Positions 51,317 to 61,929 of a DNA stretch of 64,000 nucleotides are shown piece by piece (the stretch's first letter is position 1; each line of letters opens with the position of its first letter). The stretch covers positions 1,135,001 through 1,199,000 of the forward strand of contig JAUIRK010000106.1 in assembly GCA_030549495.1 (NCBI GenBank), in the 5' to 3' direction. The DNA comes from Nectonema munidae (lineage: Eukaryota > Nematomorpha > Nectonematoida > Nectonematidae). The translations under genes were made by a program, and so were the position numbers. Under the pieces are notes generated by a model, which worked only from the letters and a program-made list of their open reading frames with translations, was not told where the DNA came from and made no database searches.

Positions 51317-54300
51317 CTAAAACAATTAGTGATTAAAATCTTGCCAGAGTAAAAGAAGTAAAGTCCATTCTGTCTAAACATAGGTTGTGACAGAGAGAAA
51401 CATTTTGGTCTGGTCTTTTTAATTTTTAATAAGAGTACAAACTCTTTTGAAATTTGAGTTGTAATCTCATTTGAACAAAAAAATTATCACTTAGTATTTG
51501 AACGAAAGACGTTTATGTTTAAGTCAATTGAAACTTTAGGCTTTGTGAAAAAGAAAATAAAAGCAAATGTTGTATTAGATCAGAAAGTTATAATACTTTA
51601 TTATACCGAGAAGTAAAATGACCCTAAAATTTAAAAAACATGCTTCGAATATTTATTGATAAAATAATATTGAAATAAGTACTAAACAAACAAACTAAAC
51701 AATTAACTAATGAACAAACTAACTATCCTCTGATTTTTTAACTCTTTGAACTCAACCCAATAAAAGAATTCGAGTGGTTGAGTTTTGAAAAAAGAATAAA
51801 GACTTAGAAAAAGTAATGAATTTTTTAAAGCTGCAAATTTATATTGATTTAAATCTCATAACCTGTAAGGTTGAACGCAGATAGACAACTTGTTTTTGAC
51901 ATTTCCAACCTGTATATTATGGTCGAATAGTATATTAATTAATTAATCAAATATTAATTAATTAATCAAGTAATCAAAATAATATTCTATAAAAAATCAG
52001 ATAGACAAGGTTAAACCTTCTCTTCATATTTTGCTAGATGTAAGATTTGATAAATCTCTTTCGGAAAGACGCTGTTACAAAAGTTACCTATATTTTTAGA
52101 ATTTGTACGATTTTAAATAATATATTTGTCAATAAATCAAATAATAAAAAATATTCTTTGAAAAATCAAAAAATATTTATTCTTCTTAAATATATCATTG
52201 GCTCCTGATACTTTTAGAATATAATGATAAACCCTGTCTCTGCAACCATTTTATCAAATGACGAGGAACCTAACTTCATGGGAAGGATTGTTTCCATGAA
52301 ATAAAACCGCAATTTCAAAGTTAAGTGTTTTGAAATGGTTCTTTCAATATGTATGCAAAATATTTTTATTTTAAGTATGTTCTTTTAGTATTTTATCATT
52401 TTTATATTTAATGTGTTAAAAAGTATAAGGCGGCCTTATTATAATTTTCTTATGTTGCTTCAATTGATAAATTTACTCATATTTCAGACTTATTTATGAT
52501 GAATGTAAAATCAACAATATCCTAATTTATAGATATGAAATAACTTTTAAACCTTATTTAAATTTAAACCCAATAGTTAGAGGCAAACTACAAGATTAGT
52601 TAAATTAAATAAATATTAAATAACCATACTCCCGTTACTTTTAGAATAGAAAGATAAACCTAGTCTCTAATAATTTTTATCAAATTATGCATATACGAAA
52701 CTAAAAGTAAGGGGATATTTTTTGATTTTAATTTTTAGCATCAAAATTGTTTATTAGAGAGGAATGTGTCATAAAGGGCATTTATGGCAGGAGTAAGCTT
52801 CGTTTGATGTTTGGCTTCGGTATAGCATTAACCCTTGTTTGATCATAATTCGACACAAACACTGAAATTGCGTCCTGTGGATGAAGCCACTTCAAAGTAC
52901 GACCTTGTTACCTTTATAAAAAAAAACTTAGATTAAAATTTATGTAAAAATGAAATACTTCACACATATTCACTAAATCATTATAGGAAAGAGGAAAAGA
53001 GTCTTCCATTAATCAAGATCAAACTGATAAAAACAAACTGTATACCTTTTCTATGCTATAAATTAATTCGCCTGGATCAAAAGTTAACTCATCATCCTCT
53101 CCAACGGCTATTTTAAAAAAGAAAAGATTGTTAAATGTGTATGATCAGGATAAAATAGATAAATAATACCTGCTTGATAATCATACAAGGCAATTGCAGT
53201 TAGACCGAGGTTATTTTCTTTTATATACGATCTTAGTGTTGCCAAATTCTAAAAGAAAATTGCCTTTATCCATACAAAAAAAGGAGCAGTATGGGGTTGG
53301 GTAGGATGCTTTGTGTGATAGGAGTGAGCAACTTATAAGCTACAGTGTAGAATGGAGTAGTAAAAACAAAACACAAATATGTTATATTTTTGCCATCAGC
53401 GATTTATATACATTAGCGGACTTCATTTTTAAATGAAGCAGAGATGCTTTGTTAATTGGATAAGAATTTCAAAGACTAATCGTCTGATTTCTTTTTCAAT
53501 CGAATTTTATAAATATAGAGCCGACGATTTTCATTTCTTGAGACACTGATGACATAAACGTTAAAAATTTCGTTTCAAAGTTTGTTGCGTGAAATCATGT
53601 TAGACTAATATATAAAAAAAGTTTTAAAATCTAGAGGGCGTACGGTTTATTTAGTAACGCTATTTTAATCTAAGCAAAAATACCTTTTTTGTAAAAAAAG
53701 GACCTTGCCTTTAGCAAAATACTGCTTAGAGCTCTCCTTTATGGAGTATAAGGAATTAGTCCTCATTATATATTTTGTATTTTTTAATTACCATAAATAC
53801 ATTAGAAAGTTTAGAAATATGAAGAGTTAACCTACTTAGAACCTCTTTCTACACCGTAGATGACAGAGTCTTTTAGAACACATATTTTAAATTTAAGTAA
53901 CCAAAGAGATGAAGGTGATAAAAGCAAAATTTAAAATACATAATATCTTTTGAATTGTGGTATTATGAAATATACTATAAAAGGAACACTTGATTTGAAT
54001 TTTCTTGTAAAAAGTGCTTTGCATCGAAAGAGTTCAGAAAGGATGGAGATGATGAAGAACAGAACAGAGGGTGGCGTTGGTTTTATTATGAGGTATAACA
54101 AATTGCAAATAAATAATTGTTCATTGATTCCCATTTATATTGAACTGAATAAGAAAAATCGAATTTAGTGTTCGCTTAATAATACTCTTGAGGAAAGTAA
54201 CGGTAAAGCGTATTATAAGATCAGCTTGCCCTGGCTGCGTTAAAAACGCGCCTGGCTTGAAGAGTGTTGCACACATTTAATCGCTCTGTCTTTTTAAATG

Positions 54301-57300
54301 ATCCAAGCAATTTTTTGACGTTAACATAATTTTATATCAACTTACTCAATATCGGCTGCTTTAACTTTTTTACTATCTCATTATCAGTGTAATCAATCAG
54401 TTCATTACAAAGAGAGAGAAAAAAGTTAAATTTCCTATAATGAGCTGAGGGAGCATTACTACTACGAGTAATACTCTGAGGGAAAAGTATAGAATTTTGT
54501 TACACGTTCGTAGCAGCAACGATGAGTAAGTGTATTCTCAGCCAATCTACATAAAAGTAACTTTTCAATGGGTCAAATGAGGAGTCGCAAACACATTCCG
54601 TTCGCTCAAAAGAGGCGAAGTGAACAATCCAAAATGGCACACGCCTTCATGACTTTCTATATTAAAAATGCTTTAAATCTTTTTTGAAATCTTAAAAAAG
54701 AGAAAACTAAGACTAAATTAGAGAAAACCTAAGACTAATAAAAGCAATTTTACTAAAATGAAAATAGTTTTTTGAAATATAAAAAATGTACGTTTTCTTT
54801 ATAAGATTATCTATGATAATATTAAGAATGTTAAAAGAGAATTAAAAAATTTCGACGCATCATCATGAGAAGACACCACATTTAGTGCGTAACTTATAAA
54901 AAGTCTAGCTTAAATAACAATGATATCGGGACAAAAATGGCTGTTAGAAATCTGCTCTTCTTACAGAGCTAGCCCGGCATGAGAAGCTTGATATGTATCC
55001 CAAAAAAGGATTGCCGTAAAAATGCCTGGTTATCTCTAGGTTCTAAAATGATAAGCTGCGCAGACTTTTACCCGTTTGATCCAACATAAAATAATTTCGT
55101 ACAAAACTGCCCATAAATAGAGAAATCCTAAGGATCATTTAAAAATGGCATTGGAATCAAATGGGTTGGGGGAATACGGCAGTCATAAAAATTTTAATAA
55201 ACGAGAGATCTCCAAAAATATTTGTTGAGAAAAAGAAAGCGATATTGAGTGAGTGTTTAAATTAGATTAGCACTAACTTCTTCGGACATGAAATCGAGCA
55301 AATTTTGAATGGAGTCGTTTTCTTCAACTGCTTCATTTTCGTTTCCTATCGACTCCATTTTTTCATTAACTTGCACGCCTAAAAAGTAAAAATGGGCAAT
55401 CATTTCGACTTTACGCCTAAAACTGTATATTTTTTAAGTATCAGGAGATAGTAAAAATTTGTTCATTGAAGGAAGGCATAATAAAAAGATAGTTAAAGAA
55501 CAAACTGAAGAAATTGTATTTTGGTGTTTAATATAGGGAACAAAAATACAAATTTCATGTATCATAAGGTAGACACAATCTTCAGGTGAATATGACAAAT
55601 GAATACAACTTTTTGTTTTGATTCTAGAGAAACGCCATAGCTCCCTCTCCCTTCTTTAAATGAAGTCGCCACCTTTTATATTTGTTTGCCTTGCAGTATA
55701 TTTGGAATAGTTATTTTTGTGAATAGAAATACATTAGATATTCAATGTAATGCGAATTACCTTTTAAAAGCGCAACTTTAACAATAAGATGAGTTAATAA
55801 AGAAAGAACAGAAAATTATTAGATCTAAACTTTAGATTAGAGTAAGCATAATTAAAAAAACAGGATATTGCATACTATATGACAAAATTTTCAAAACGTT
55901 GTCATTTTCATATGCAAATAAAAATACAAACAAAAGTTTAAACATAACTTTTTATCTGAAATAAAAGTGTCCTTAAAACCTACTTTTTCCATTTTCACTT
56001 ACTATACATTTTTGTATACATAGTTAGCTATCCTCTCTACATATATTATTATATGTCAATTGTAATATATTGTTCTTCATTGTGGAGGAGAGTACAGATA
56101 CATTTGTCTACATACATGAACTAACAACATGAAAAGGGCAAGTAGAATGAAGAAGATTCTAGAAGAAAGCACTTTTCTAAATTTAATATATTTTTGTATT
56201 AGAAGCCTACTTTTACGATTTCCAAAACGTTGTCATTTTCATATGCAAATAAAAATACAAACAAAAGTTTAAACATAACTTTTTATCCGAAATAAAAGTG
56301 TCCTTGTAAAAACCGAAGTCATTTTTATGTTAAACAAATTTTTGGGAAAACTCAAAAAATCAGGATCGGGATTAGGTTATGTAAATTTGAAAAACTGTCT
56401 ACAGAGCAAAAAAGAATTACATGGAAGGATGGAATGTGTCCTTTGGGATAGAGCTCACTTTACTATTTTCAAACCAAATGGGTTTTCTGTGAGTAAAATT
56501 AGTTTATGTATATAAAGAACAACCTTCAGGTAGATTTTCGTATATGCTACGTTCAGCTTCTGTTTTAGCAAAGGATTCTGAACTTGTTTCAAACACATAC
56601 AAATCTGTTTCACATTCATTTTCAACTATGTGTACAGATTGATCGGATTCAGAGAAGTAATCAACTTTACAATCGACATTTTGAGATGTGTCGAATTCCG
56701 CTTTGCTCATCGATCTATTTCAAAACGTATAGTGCATTATTATTCACAAAGTAAGGGGATTAAAATGAATCTTCATTAGAAATTAGTATTAACCTATAGC
56801 AGTGTTCCGAAGAGCGATCCTTACCCCTCCTTTGTGTATGGTCTGTATAAAAATTAAAAAATTAATATATTGATAGATTAAATTCAAAAAAATTCGTCCC
56901 ACCCTCTCGCTTCCCCAATAATTTCACGAATGTGGGTACAAGGTAAGTCGATGAGAAATTAAGAATAAAGAATTCATTAAAATTTTCATATAAAACAAAA
57001 ATTTATAATAAGTTTTTTAGATTTATTTATTTATTCAAAAATCGCACATATAAAAAACAAAAAGCAGAAAACAAGTCATTTTGTTTTTGATAATTTTGTC
57101 ATTATCAGATTTTTTATCGATCAGCTTGTAAACTAATTTAGCGATGGGAAAAATTGGTGTATAATGTAACCACGTGTATACTCTAATAAAAGGAGTTAAA
57201 ATAATTTCCCAACTAAATTACTTTAAACAAATGTTAGACTTATCTGCAGGGTTGCAGAGTCGTTGGAGTATGAGGTTTTAAAAGAATTAGAGTCAAAGTC

Positions 57301-60300
57301 AAAGTCGGTATCTAATAAGATTTAGAAGTCGGATTCGGATTTTTTAAGTATTTTAAAAAATGAAACAAGTTACACTTTTGTAAGCATATGGAATGGCTTT
57401 TCTTTAATCGAAACTAAAAGTACGCTGGATTTGTGTTGGGCATTTTCCAATTTGACATTGCGAAAATAGCAGTGCAGTAGACGAACAGAAATGATAACTT
57501 TCTCTTTAGTTATGTAAATTTTTGTTTTACTCCGTTAATTAATATTTAATTAAAAATATAACTGCCCGACAAATTATAGCGTGAACTCCAGTGTTCTGAT
57601 CAAGATTTTATATATTGAGTTGACTAAATGCTTGAAAACCTTTTCATATATTACTCAAAATTGTGTTTTTTGAAAAAATTCATAAAATAAGATTTATTTG
57701 GCTAAACTTTATTTTTATTGGCTAAACGGAAGTCTCCTAGCACATGTAGAGGACGGGTTTAAGTATTAAGAATTGACGTCGTATTTTTGTAAGCACAGAA
57801 AGTCGGATATTTCCTCCACAACTCCGCAACTCTTCTTATCTGAATTGGTACAAAGATATTTTATGAAAACCAATGTTACATAAAAATTGATTTTATAAAT
57901 ATCAATAGTGTTGGATATACACGTGATAGAAACTACTAGTTAAAATGGACGTTCTACAAAACACTGCTGCTGTAGAATAAACTAATAGAAATAAAAATTA
58001 AAATAGTTAGTATAATATACCTGGAGAAATAAAAAAAGCACGACCGAAATTAGCTTACTCTGAATAGAGAATGTATTTGAAATCAATCATTTTAAATTTA
58101 TTTAGAAAAGAAGTATAAAAACAGAAATTCATTATCTTATAGTCTAATTATTATGAACACATACTGTTCTACAAAATTATTGGATGATATTTTGATTGAT
58201 TTGACAGATCAGTGTTCGTTTATGAGTGTCACTTTACTTAGTTTTGATATGTATAATAAGATTTTGCTAGATAATCTGAATTATTATCATTGGCAAGAAC
58301 ATTCCCTCTGAAAATGACGCTAGTGATTGCGAACAAGCAATATTGAAAGGTATATGATTGTTATAAAATTTCAACAACTTTCAAATCATGAAAGTAATGA
58401 TGATACTGAAAAGGGATTTCATTTGCTTCATGTATAAAGTGGAAAAGATTGACTTGAATTATATCTAAGATTTTTTAAATATTTTTTTATTTAGAATACT
58501 GTATTTTCTCCCTACTTCTCATTTTGTATTATTATTGTAACAACCTGAATTGTGTACAAACTGGATAAAATTTATGCAGTTAGAAAACTTTAGTGTTTGT
58601 CAACCTGCTTTGTTTTGACGCAAGTTTTTTTGACGTAGATCTATTTGTCGTGGACCCCATTTGGGCCGAATCTTTTTGGTGTGGGACTTTCTAAAATTAA
58701 AATTTAAGAACCAGTATTACGTATTTTAATAGTGTTTATTATTGAATTTGGTGTAGTGATGATTGCTATTAAACTTGAAGCAAACTAAGTAACTGGTTTC
58801 ACACCAAAGAGGTTCTGTGCTAAAAGGAGTCTTTCCACAGGCGGCACTTAAAGGTAGTCCATCGAACATCAACTTTTTGAAGATAAGCCATTTGTGGGCG
58901 GACAAAAAATATATTACATTTGGACATACTTTTACATCTAATTACGTCTACTACGATATCACTTCATTAAAATACCTAATCGTGTATACTTGTCTACATA
59001 TTACTAACATTTCTTCTAATTATATAAAACGCTTCCCAGTTTTCAAAAATCACACACTTAAAAAAGTATGTGATATAAAATATAATACTTTTCTCTCCGT
59101 TTGAAATCTGGCCAAGGTTTAAGAAGAATATGATCCCATAGGAATATTAGTTTAAAAAAATGAATAAATAAAACAATTGACAAGAATCTCGTACGAAAAC
59201 AATCAACCGTAAAAGTTCACTTTTATTTGGAGCATATTGTACAAAAGATTAGTTCGTTAGTAGATATTCTATACAACGGTACAAATTTCTTGAAGCGCTT
59301 CTTTGCATTTGTAGACAGGCAAAAACTAATTTTTATTTTTCCTTTTGTGCTTTCAAAAGTTTATTAATAAACATTGTCGTTAGAATTAGAAACAGGATAT
59401 ATATTTTTAAATAGTTCGATAAGTATCAAATTACTAATAAGAGATAATATTACGTTAAAGCAGAGCTATTCTTTTCTACTGGAATATGATCGCTGTTCTC
59501 TGAGGGCAAAGTCTTTGCCTCCTTTAAACTTGGTACATCTTCATAATCTACAGGAGGTAATGACTCTTCATTATCATTTACTTTTGCTGTGCTAATTGAA
59601 GCATTGTTGTTAAGCTCGATGTTTGAATTTATGATTGTAGAAGAAACCCTTTTAGATTCTGCTTTAAAAACACACACATATATATATATAAAGGAGATAT
59701 AACGACGTTTAAATCATATGAAAGCTAGTACTTTTAATAGCAGGCTGGGAGATGCTATTCACTGAAGAATTATTTAATGCCAAATTTTCAAAGAGATTCT
59801 TCATCTGACTAGCTCGACGATGATTCTGCAATTCTTGAATATCACTCTTTACTCTTGCGTCAAAGTCATGATTCTTTTCGTCATGGTTTAAAGAAGTCTT
59901 GGGCTTTTCTATTAAAAAGTTTCCATGAATTAGTAAATTTATAAGTCCAATTCTTATTATAACAATGAAAACCATATTCCTGCTAAGAAGGTTGTCAATC
60001 ATTGCTAAATTGATATGTTTTTAAAATTTTGCGGACCATTGTTCCAAGAAATGAAAATCGCCTGCATTAGATACATAAAATTCCATTAAAAAAGGGAAAC
60101 GAGTAGTCTAAAAATTTCCCGTCCTCAAAAGTTTAAAATGATATTTAATAAGAAATGCACATGCACTAATTTTACGTCGATATTTACCCTTCAAATAGAG
60201 AACAACAACAATATCTGTATTTACAATATGTGATCACAAATTTGTTTCTCCTTCATATTCAACGCTTAAAACTTCATGTTAAGTTAAGTAACCATGATTT

Positions 60301-60506
60301 GGGTTCGTCTTATATGAGTCTTTGAGGTCGTGTAATAAAATCGCAAAATAACCGTATAGAACACAACCATCGTTCTTTGTACATTTTAGGAATCTAGTAA
60401 TGACTAACGTATGCCCTATGCCTTCGTACTGAGGGGCGCACATCTTGTGGGGGAAGAGGGAGAACGTTCCTCCGAAAATTTTTTTTTTTTTCTAAAAAAT
60501 AAAAAA

Positions 60507-60541
<35 letters not shown>

Positions 60542-61929
60542 TTTTAAACCAAACAATATGTTTCTTGATAGCAACAAATTTCTATATAAAACATAAGAAA
60601 TGAATAGATTGAGAAAAATGTCACCTCCTTTTCCTCAATAATTTGAACAATGTTCGCACCTGGACGTACTGTGCGTAAAATGGAAGTTGTATTGTGTAAA
60701 TAAGATAAAATAAAAACAGTAGTAAAGAACGAATACGAGTGAAGCATCCAAAGCTAAAATGTATTGATCTATGTTGGAATTGCGAATAAATCAAAATAAA
60801 TTTTTTATCCCGTTTCAATTGTAATTAAGAAAATTCGTATATGCCCAATAATTTAGTGACACTTAAGGATGCTAATGCATATGTATGAGAATTAAAGGAC
60901 CAAATCTATGTTGCCACATAATGCTTTAGATTATAATTCCTATTTGAATCATAACTATTGTTTAGTCAAATATATTTTAAAGTTAAAGCTGAATTATATC
61001 TCACAAAATTTAGTGATTTATATCGTTCAAATAACTAGCGGAATCGTTTGTTACAATTTTTAAGGTGGCAGAATGAGCCATCTATGTCAAAAGTTCCTAT
61101 TTTTTTTAGGAAAGTTGTGGTATCATCTACAAATAGCTTATAACTTAGTGTCAATATAAGATATACTATTAAAAAATGATAATGATATACCGTTTGAACG
61201 CATAATACAATAAAGATAGCTTTGGTAGCAAATAGCAATCATTTTTCTGGGTTTATAAATTTGCAAAATCGTTGAAATATTTTTCTATGAGAAAGAAACA
61301 CATCGTTTTGTGTGAAATTTTTTTACATGAAATTAGTGAATTGTTTATAATAGTTTTAGGATAGTGGTTGCTGGAGAATATAGATTTAACATGTATAATT
61401 TCTGTTCCCTTCATAATTTGATGAAAGATTGAGTGAACCTGTAAATAAGGGTGAACAAAATGATCTGTAAATAATTATAAAATGAAATATTTTTTTAGTT
61501 CGTTTCTTCCGTATATAAAATATATTCCAAAATTGGTAAATACTTGCTCTAACTTGTAAAATTTTTACAAAATCTAGATTACTTACAAAAAATGGGCTAT
61601 TTAAAAAGTTGACTTTCATTGACCTAAAATAACTTGCGCACTTTTACAAAACTTTATAAAATAAGAGAATTTACGTGTTTTATAATAAATGCTATTAGAA
61701 TTCAAAAGTAGGATTTATTGAATTTTAACTGCTCTAGTTATGAGTAAAAGATAGAAAAGAGGTGAATTGTAGGTAAATTAAAAGAAAATGAGAGAACCGT
61801 TATTAACAAAATGGCCGGTATGCTGAGAAGGGTGAGAAGATAGCTTCGGTTGATAGTTCCAATCTTCGGCACACGCATCTTTTTTACCCTTTTCCAAGCC
61901 ATACTTTCCTCCGAAACCAAGAGAATAGT
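51233..61929 (-). CDS. Cttn: Cortactin (actin-branch regulator), 3' part of gene
   Basis: Eight exons are readable: 61798-61929, 59732-59908, 59454-59661, 56524-56714, 55278-55378, 53170-53248, 53046-53107 and 51233-51316. Joined, they give ~344 C-terminal residues. Order: one cortactin repeat (YSLGFGGKYGLEKGKKDACA then EDWNYQPKLSSHPSQ), a linker with RASQMKNLFENLAL (cortactin: SNIRANFENLAK), LPPVDYEDVPSLKEA (cortactin: SPVYEDAASFKAE), an acidic region ending SIYENLPE, and the SH3 domain (LTAIALYDYQ, then DELTFDPGELI, then [20 protein letters not shown] and YVKLIDP). Cortactin binds Arp2/3 and F-actin; the SH3 domain binds proline-rich partners such as dynamin and WASP-family regulators. The N-terminal acidic Arp2/3 motif and earlier repeats must lie beyond the right edge. 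All phases agree except that the 3' border of the repeat exon is weak. Confidence 0.88.
51317..53045 (-). other. Cortactin last intron
   Basis: Mostly AT-rich. A GC-richer patch at 52760-52915 is discussed in the findings as a possible alternative end exon. Confidence 0.4.
53046..53107 (-). CDS. Cttn: Cortactin exon (SH3 middle)
   Basis: Acceptor AAAATAG, donor GAAAAG|GTATAC. It encodes VGEDDELTFDPGELIYSIEK, in phase with both neighbours. Confidence 0.9.
53170..53248 (-). CDS. Cttn: Cortactin exon (SH3 start)
   Basis: Acceptor CTTTTAG, donor AAGCAG|GTATTA. It encodes NLATLRSYIKENNLG then LTAIALYDYQA, the ALYDY motif of SH3 domains. Confidence 0.9.
53249..55277 (-). other. Cortactin intron
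   Basis: No feature supported. Frames open on both strands at 53931-54168 show no motif. Confidence 0.4.
55278..55378 (-). CDS. Cttn: Cortactin exon (acidic linker)
   Basis: Acceptor CTTTTTAG, donor GAAGAA|GTTAGT. It encodes VQVNEKMESIGNENEAVEEN then DSIQNLLDFMSEE. Phases match the exons on both sides. Confidence 0.8.
55632..55775. repeat. Truncated MITE related to 27630-27820
   Basis: GCCATAGCTCCCTCTCCCTT, ATAGTTATTTTTGTGAATAG, TTCAATGTAATGCGAATTAC and CTTTTAAAAG match the reverse complement of 27650-27800. Confidence 0.65.
55892..55974 (+). repeat. 83-bp direct repeat, copy 1
   Basis: CAAAACGTTGTCATTTTCAT ... GAAATAAAAGTGTCCTT differs from 56223-56305 at one base (ATCTGA versus ATCCGA). 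The 331-bp offset between copies places both in one cortactin intron region. Confidence 0.92.
56223..56305 (+). repeat. 83-bp direct repeat, copy 2
   Basis: See 55892-55974; the copies are nearly identical, so the duplication is recent. Confidence 0.92.
56327..56490 (+). other. Possible Tc1/mariner transposase fragment
   Basis: A plus-strand frame includes ELHGRMECVLWDRAHFTIF and KPNGF. It resembles the WxxVLWSDExxFTIFxPNG block around the second catalytic Asp of Tc1-like transposases, though the Asp context is changed. It sits antisense in the cortactin gene next to an exon. The resemblance is short and could be chance. Confidence 0.3.
56524..56714 (-). CDS. Cttn: Cortactin exon (acidic region)
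   Basis: Acceptor TTGAAATAG, donor CTGAAG|GTTGTT. It encodes SMSKAEFDTSQNVDCKVDYF through FETSSESFAKTEAERSIYEN and LPE. Low similarity but phases fit on both sides; Tyr residues in acidic context match the phosphorylated region of cortactin. Confidence 0.78.
56715..57238 (-). other. Cortactin intron
   Basis: Nothing recognised. Confidence 0.35.
57247..57834. mobile_element. hAT-type MITE with perfect 8-bp target duplication
   Basis: The ends CAGGGTTGCAGAGTCGTTGG and AAGAGTTGCGGAGTTGTGG (other strand) are inverted repeats. CTTATCTG flanks both sides exactly (57239-57246 and 57835-57842). 588 bp, non-coding. Family members at 35348 and 4971. Confidence 0.85.
57843..59453 (-). other. Cortactin intron
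   Basis: No exon recognised. A plus-strand frame at 58817-59104 has no motif. TTTTTGGTGTGG near 58674 and CACACCAAAGAG near 58800 could be ends of a small inverted repeat. Confidence 0.35.
59454..59661 (-). CDS. Cttn: Cortactin exon (proline/tyrosine linker)
   Basis: Acceptor TTTTTAAAG, donor TTTAAC|GTAATA. It encodes ESKRVSSTIINSN through EESLPPVDYEDVPSLKEAK; YED next to Pro matches the cortactin VYEDAASFK segment. Confidence 0.82.
59732..59908 (-). CDS. Cttn: Cortactin exon (coiled-coil linker)
   Basis: Acceptor TTTTTAATAG, donor TTAAAA|GTACTA. It encodes KPKTSLNHDEKNHDFDARVK then SDIQELQNHRRASQMKNLFE and NLALNNSS. The NLFENLAL block corresponds to cortactin IRANFENLA. Confidence 0.85.
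59909..61797 (-). other. Cortactin intron
   Basis: No certain exon, though one short exon may be missed. A low-complexity A/T block at 60478-60545 follows AGGGGCGCACATC (60432), which also occurs at 62475 and probably marks a MITE end. Confidence 0.4.
61798..61929 (-). CDS. Cttn: Cortactin repeat exon
   Basis: Acceptor TTTCATTCCAG precedes 61929. It encodes YSLGFGGKYGLEKGKKDACA, EDWNYQPKLSSHPSQ and HTGHFVNN: one F-actin-binding cortactin repeat (GFGGKYG...DK.A...YQ.K...H.SQ). The donor (AACG|GTTCTC) is poor, so the 3' border may differ slightly. Confidence 0.85.
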
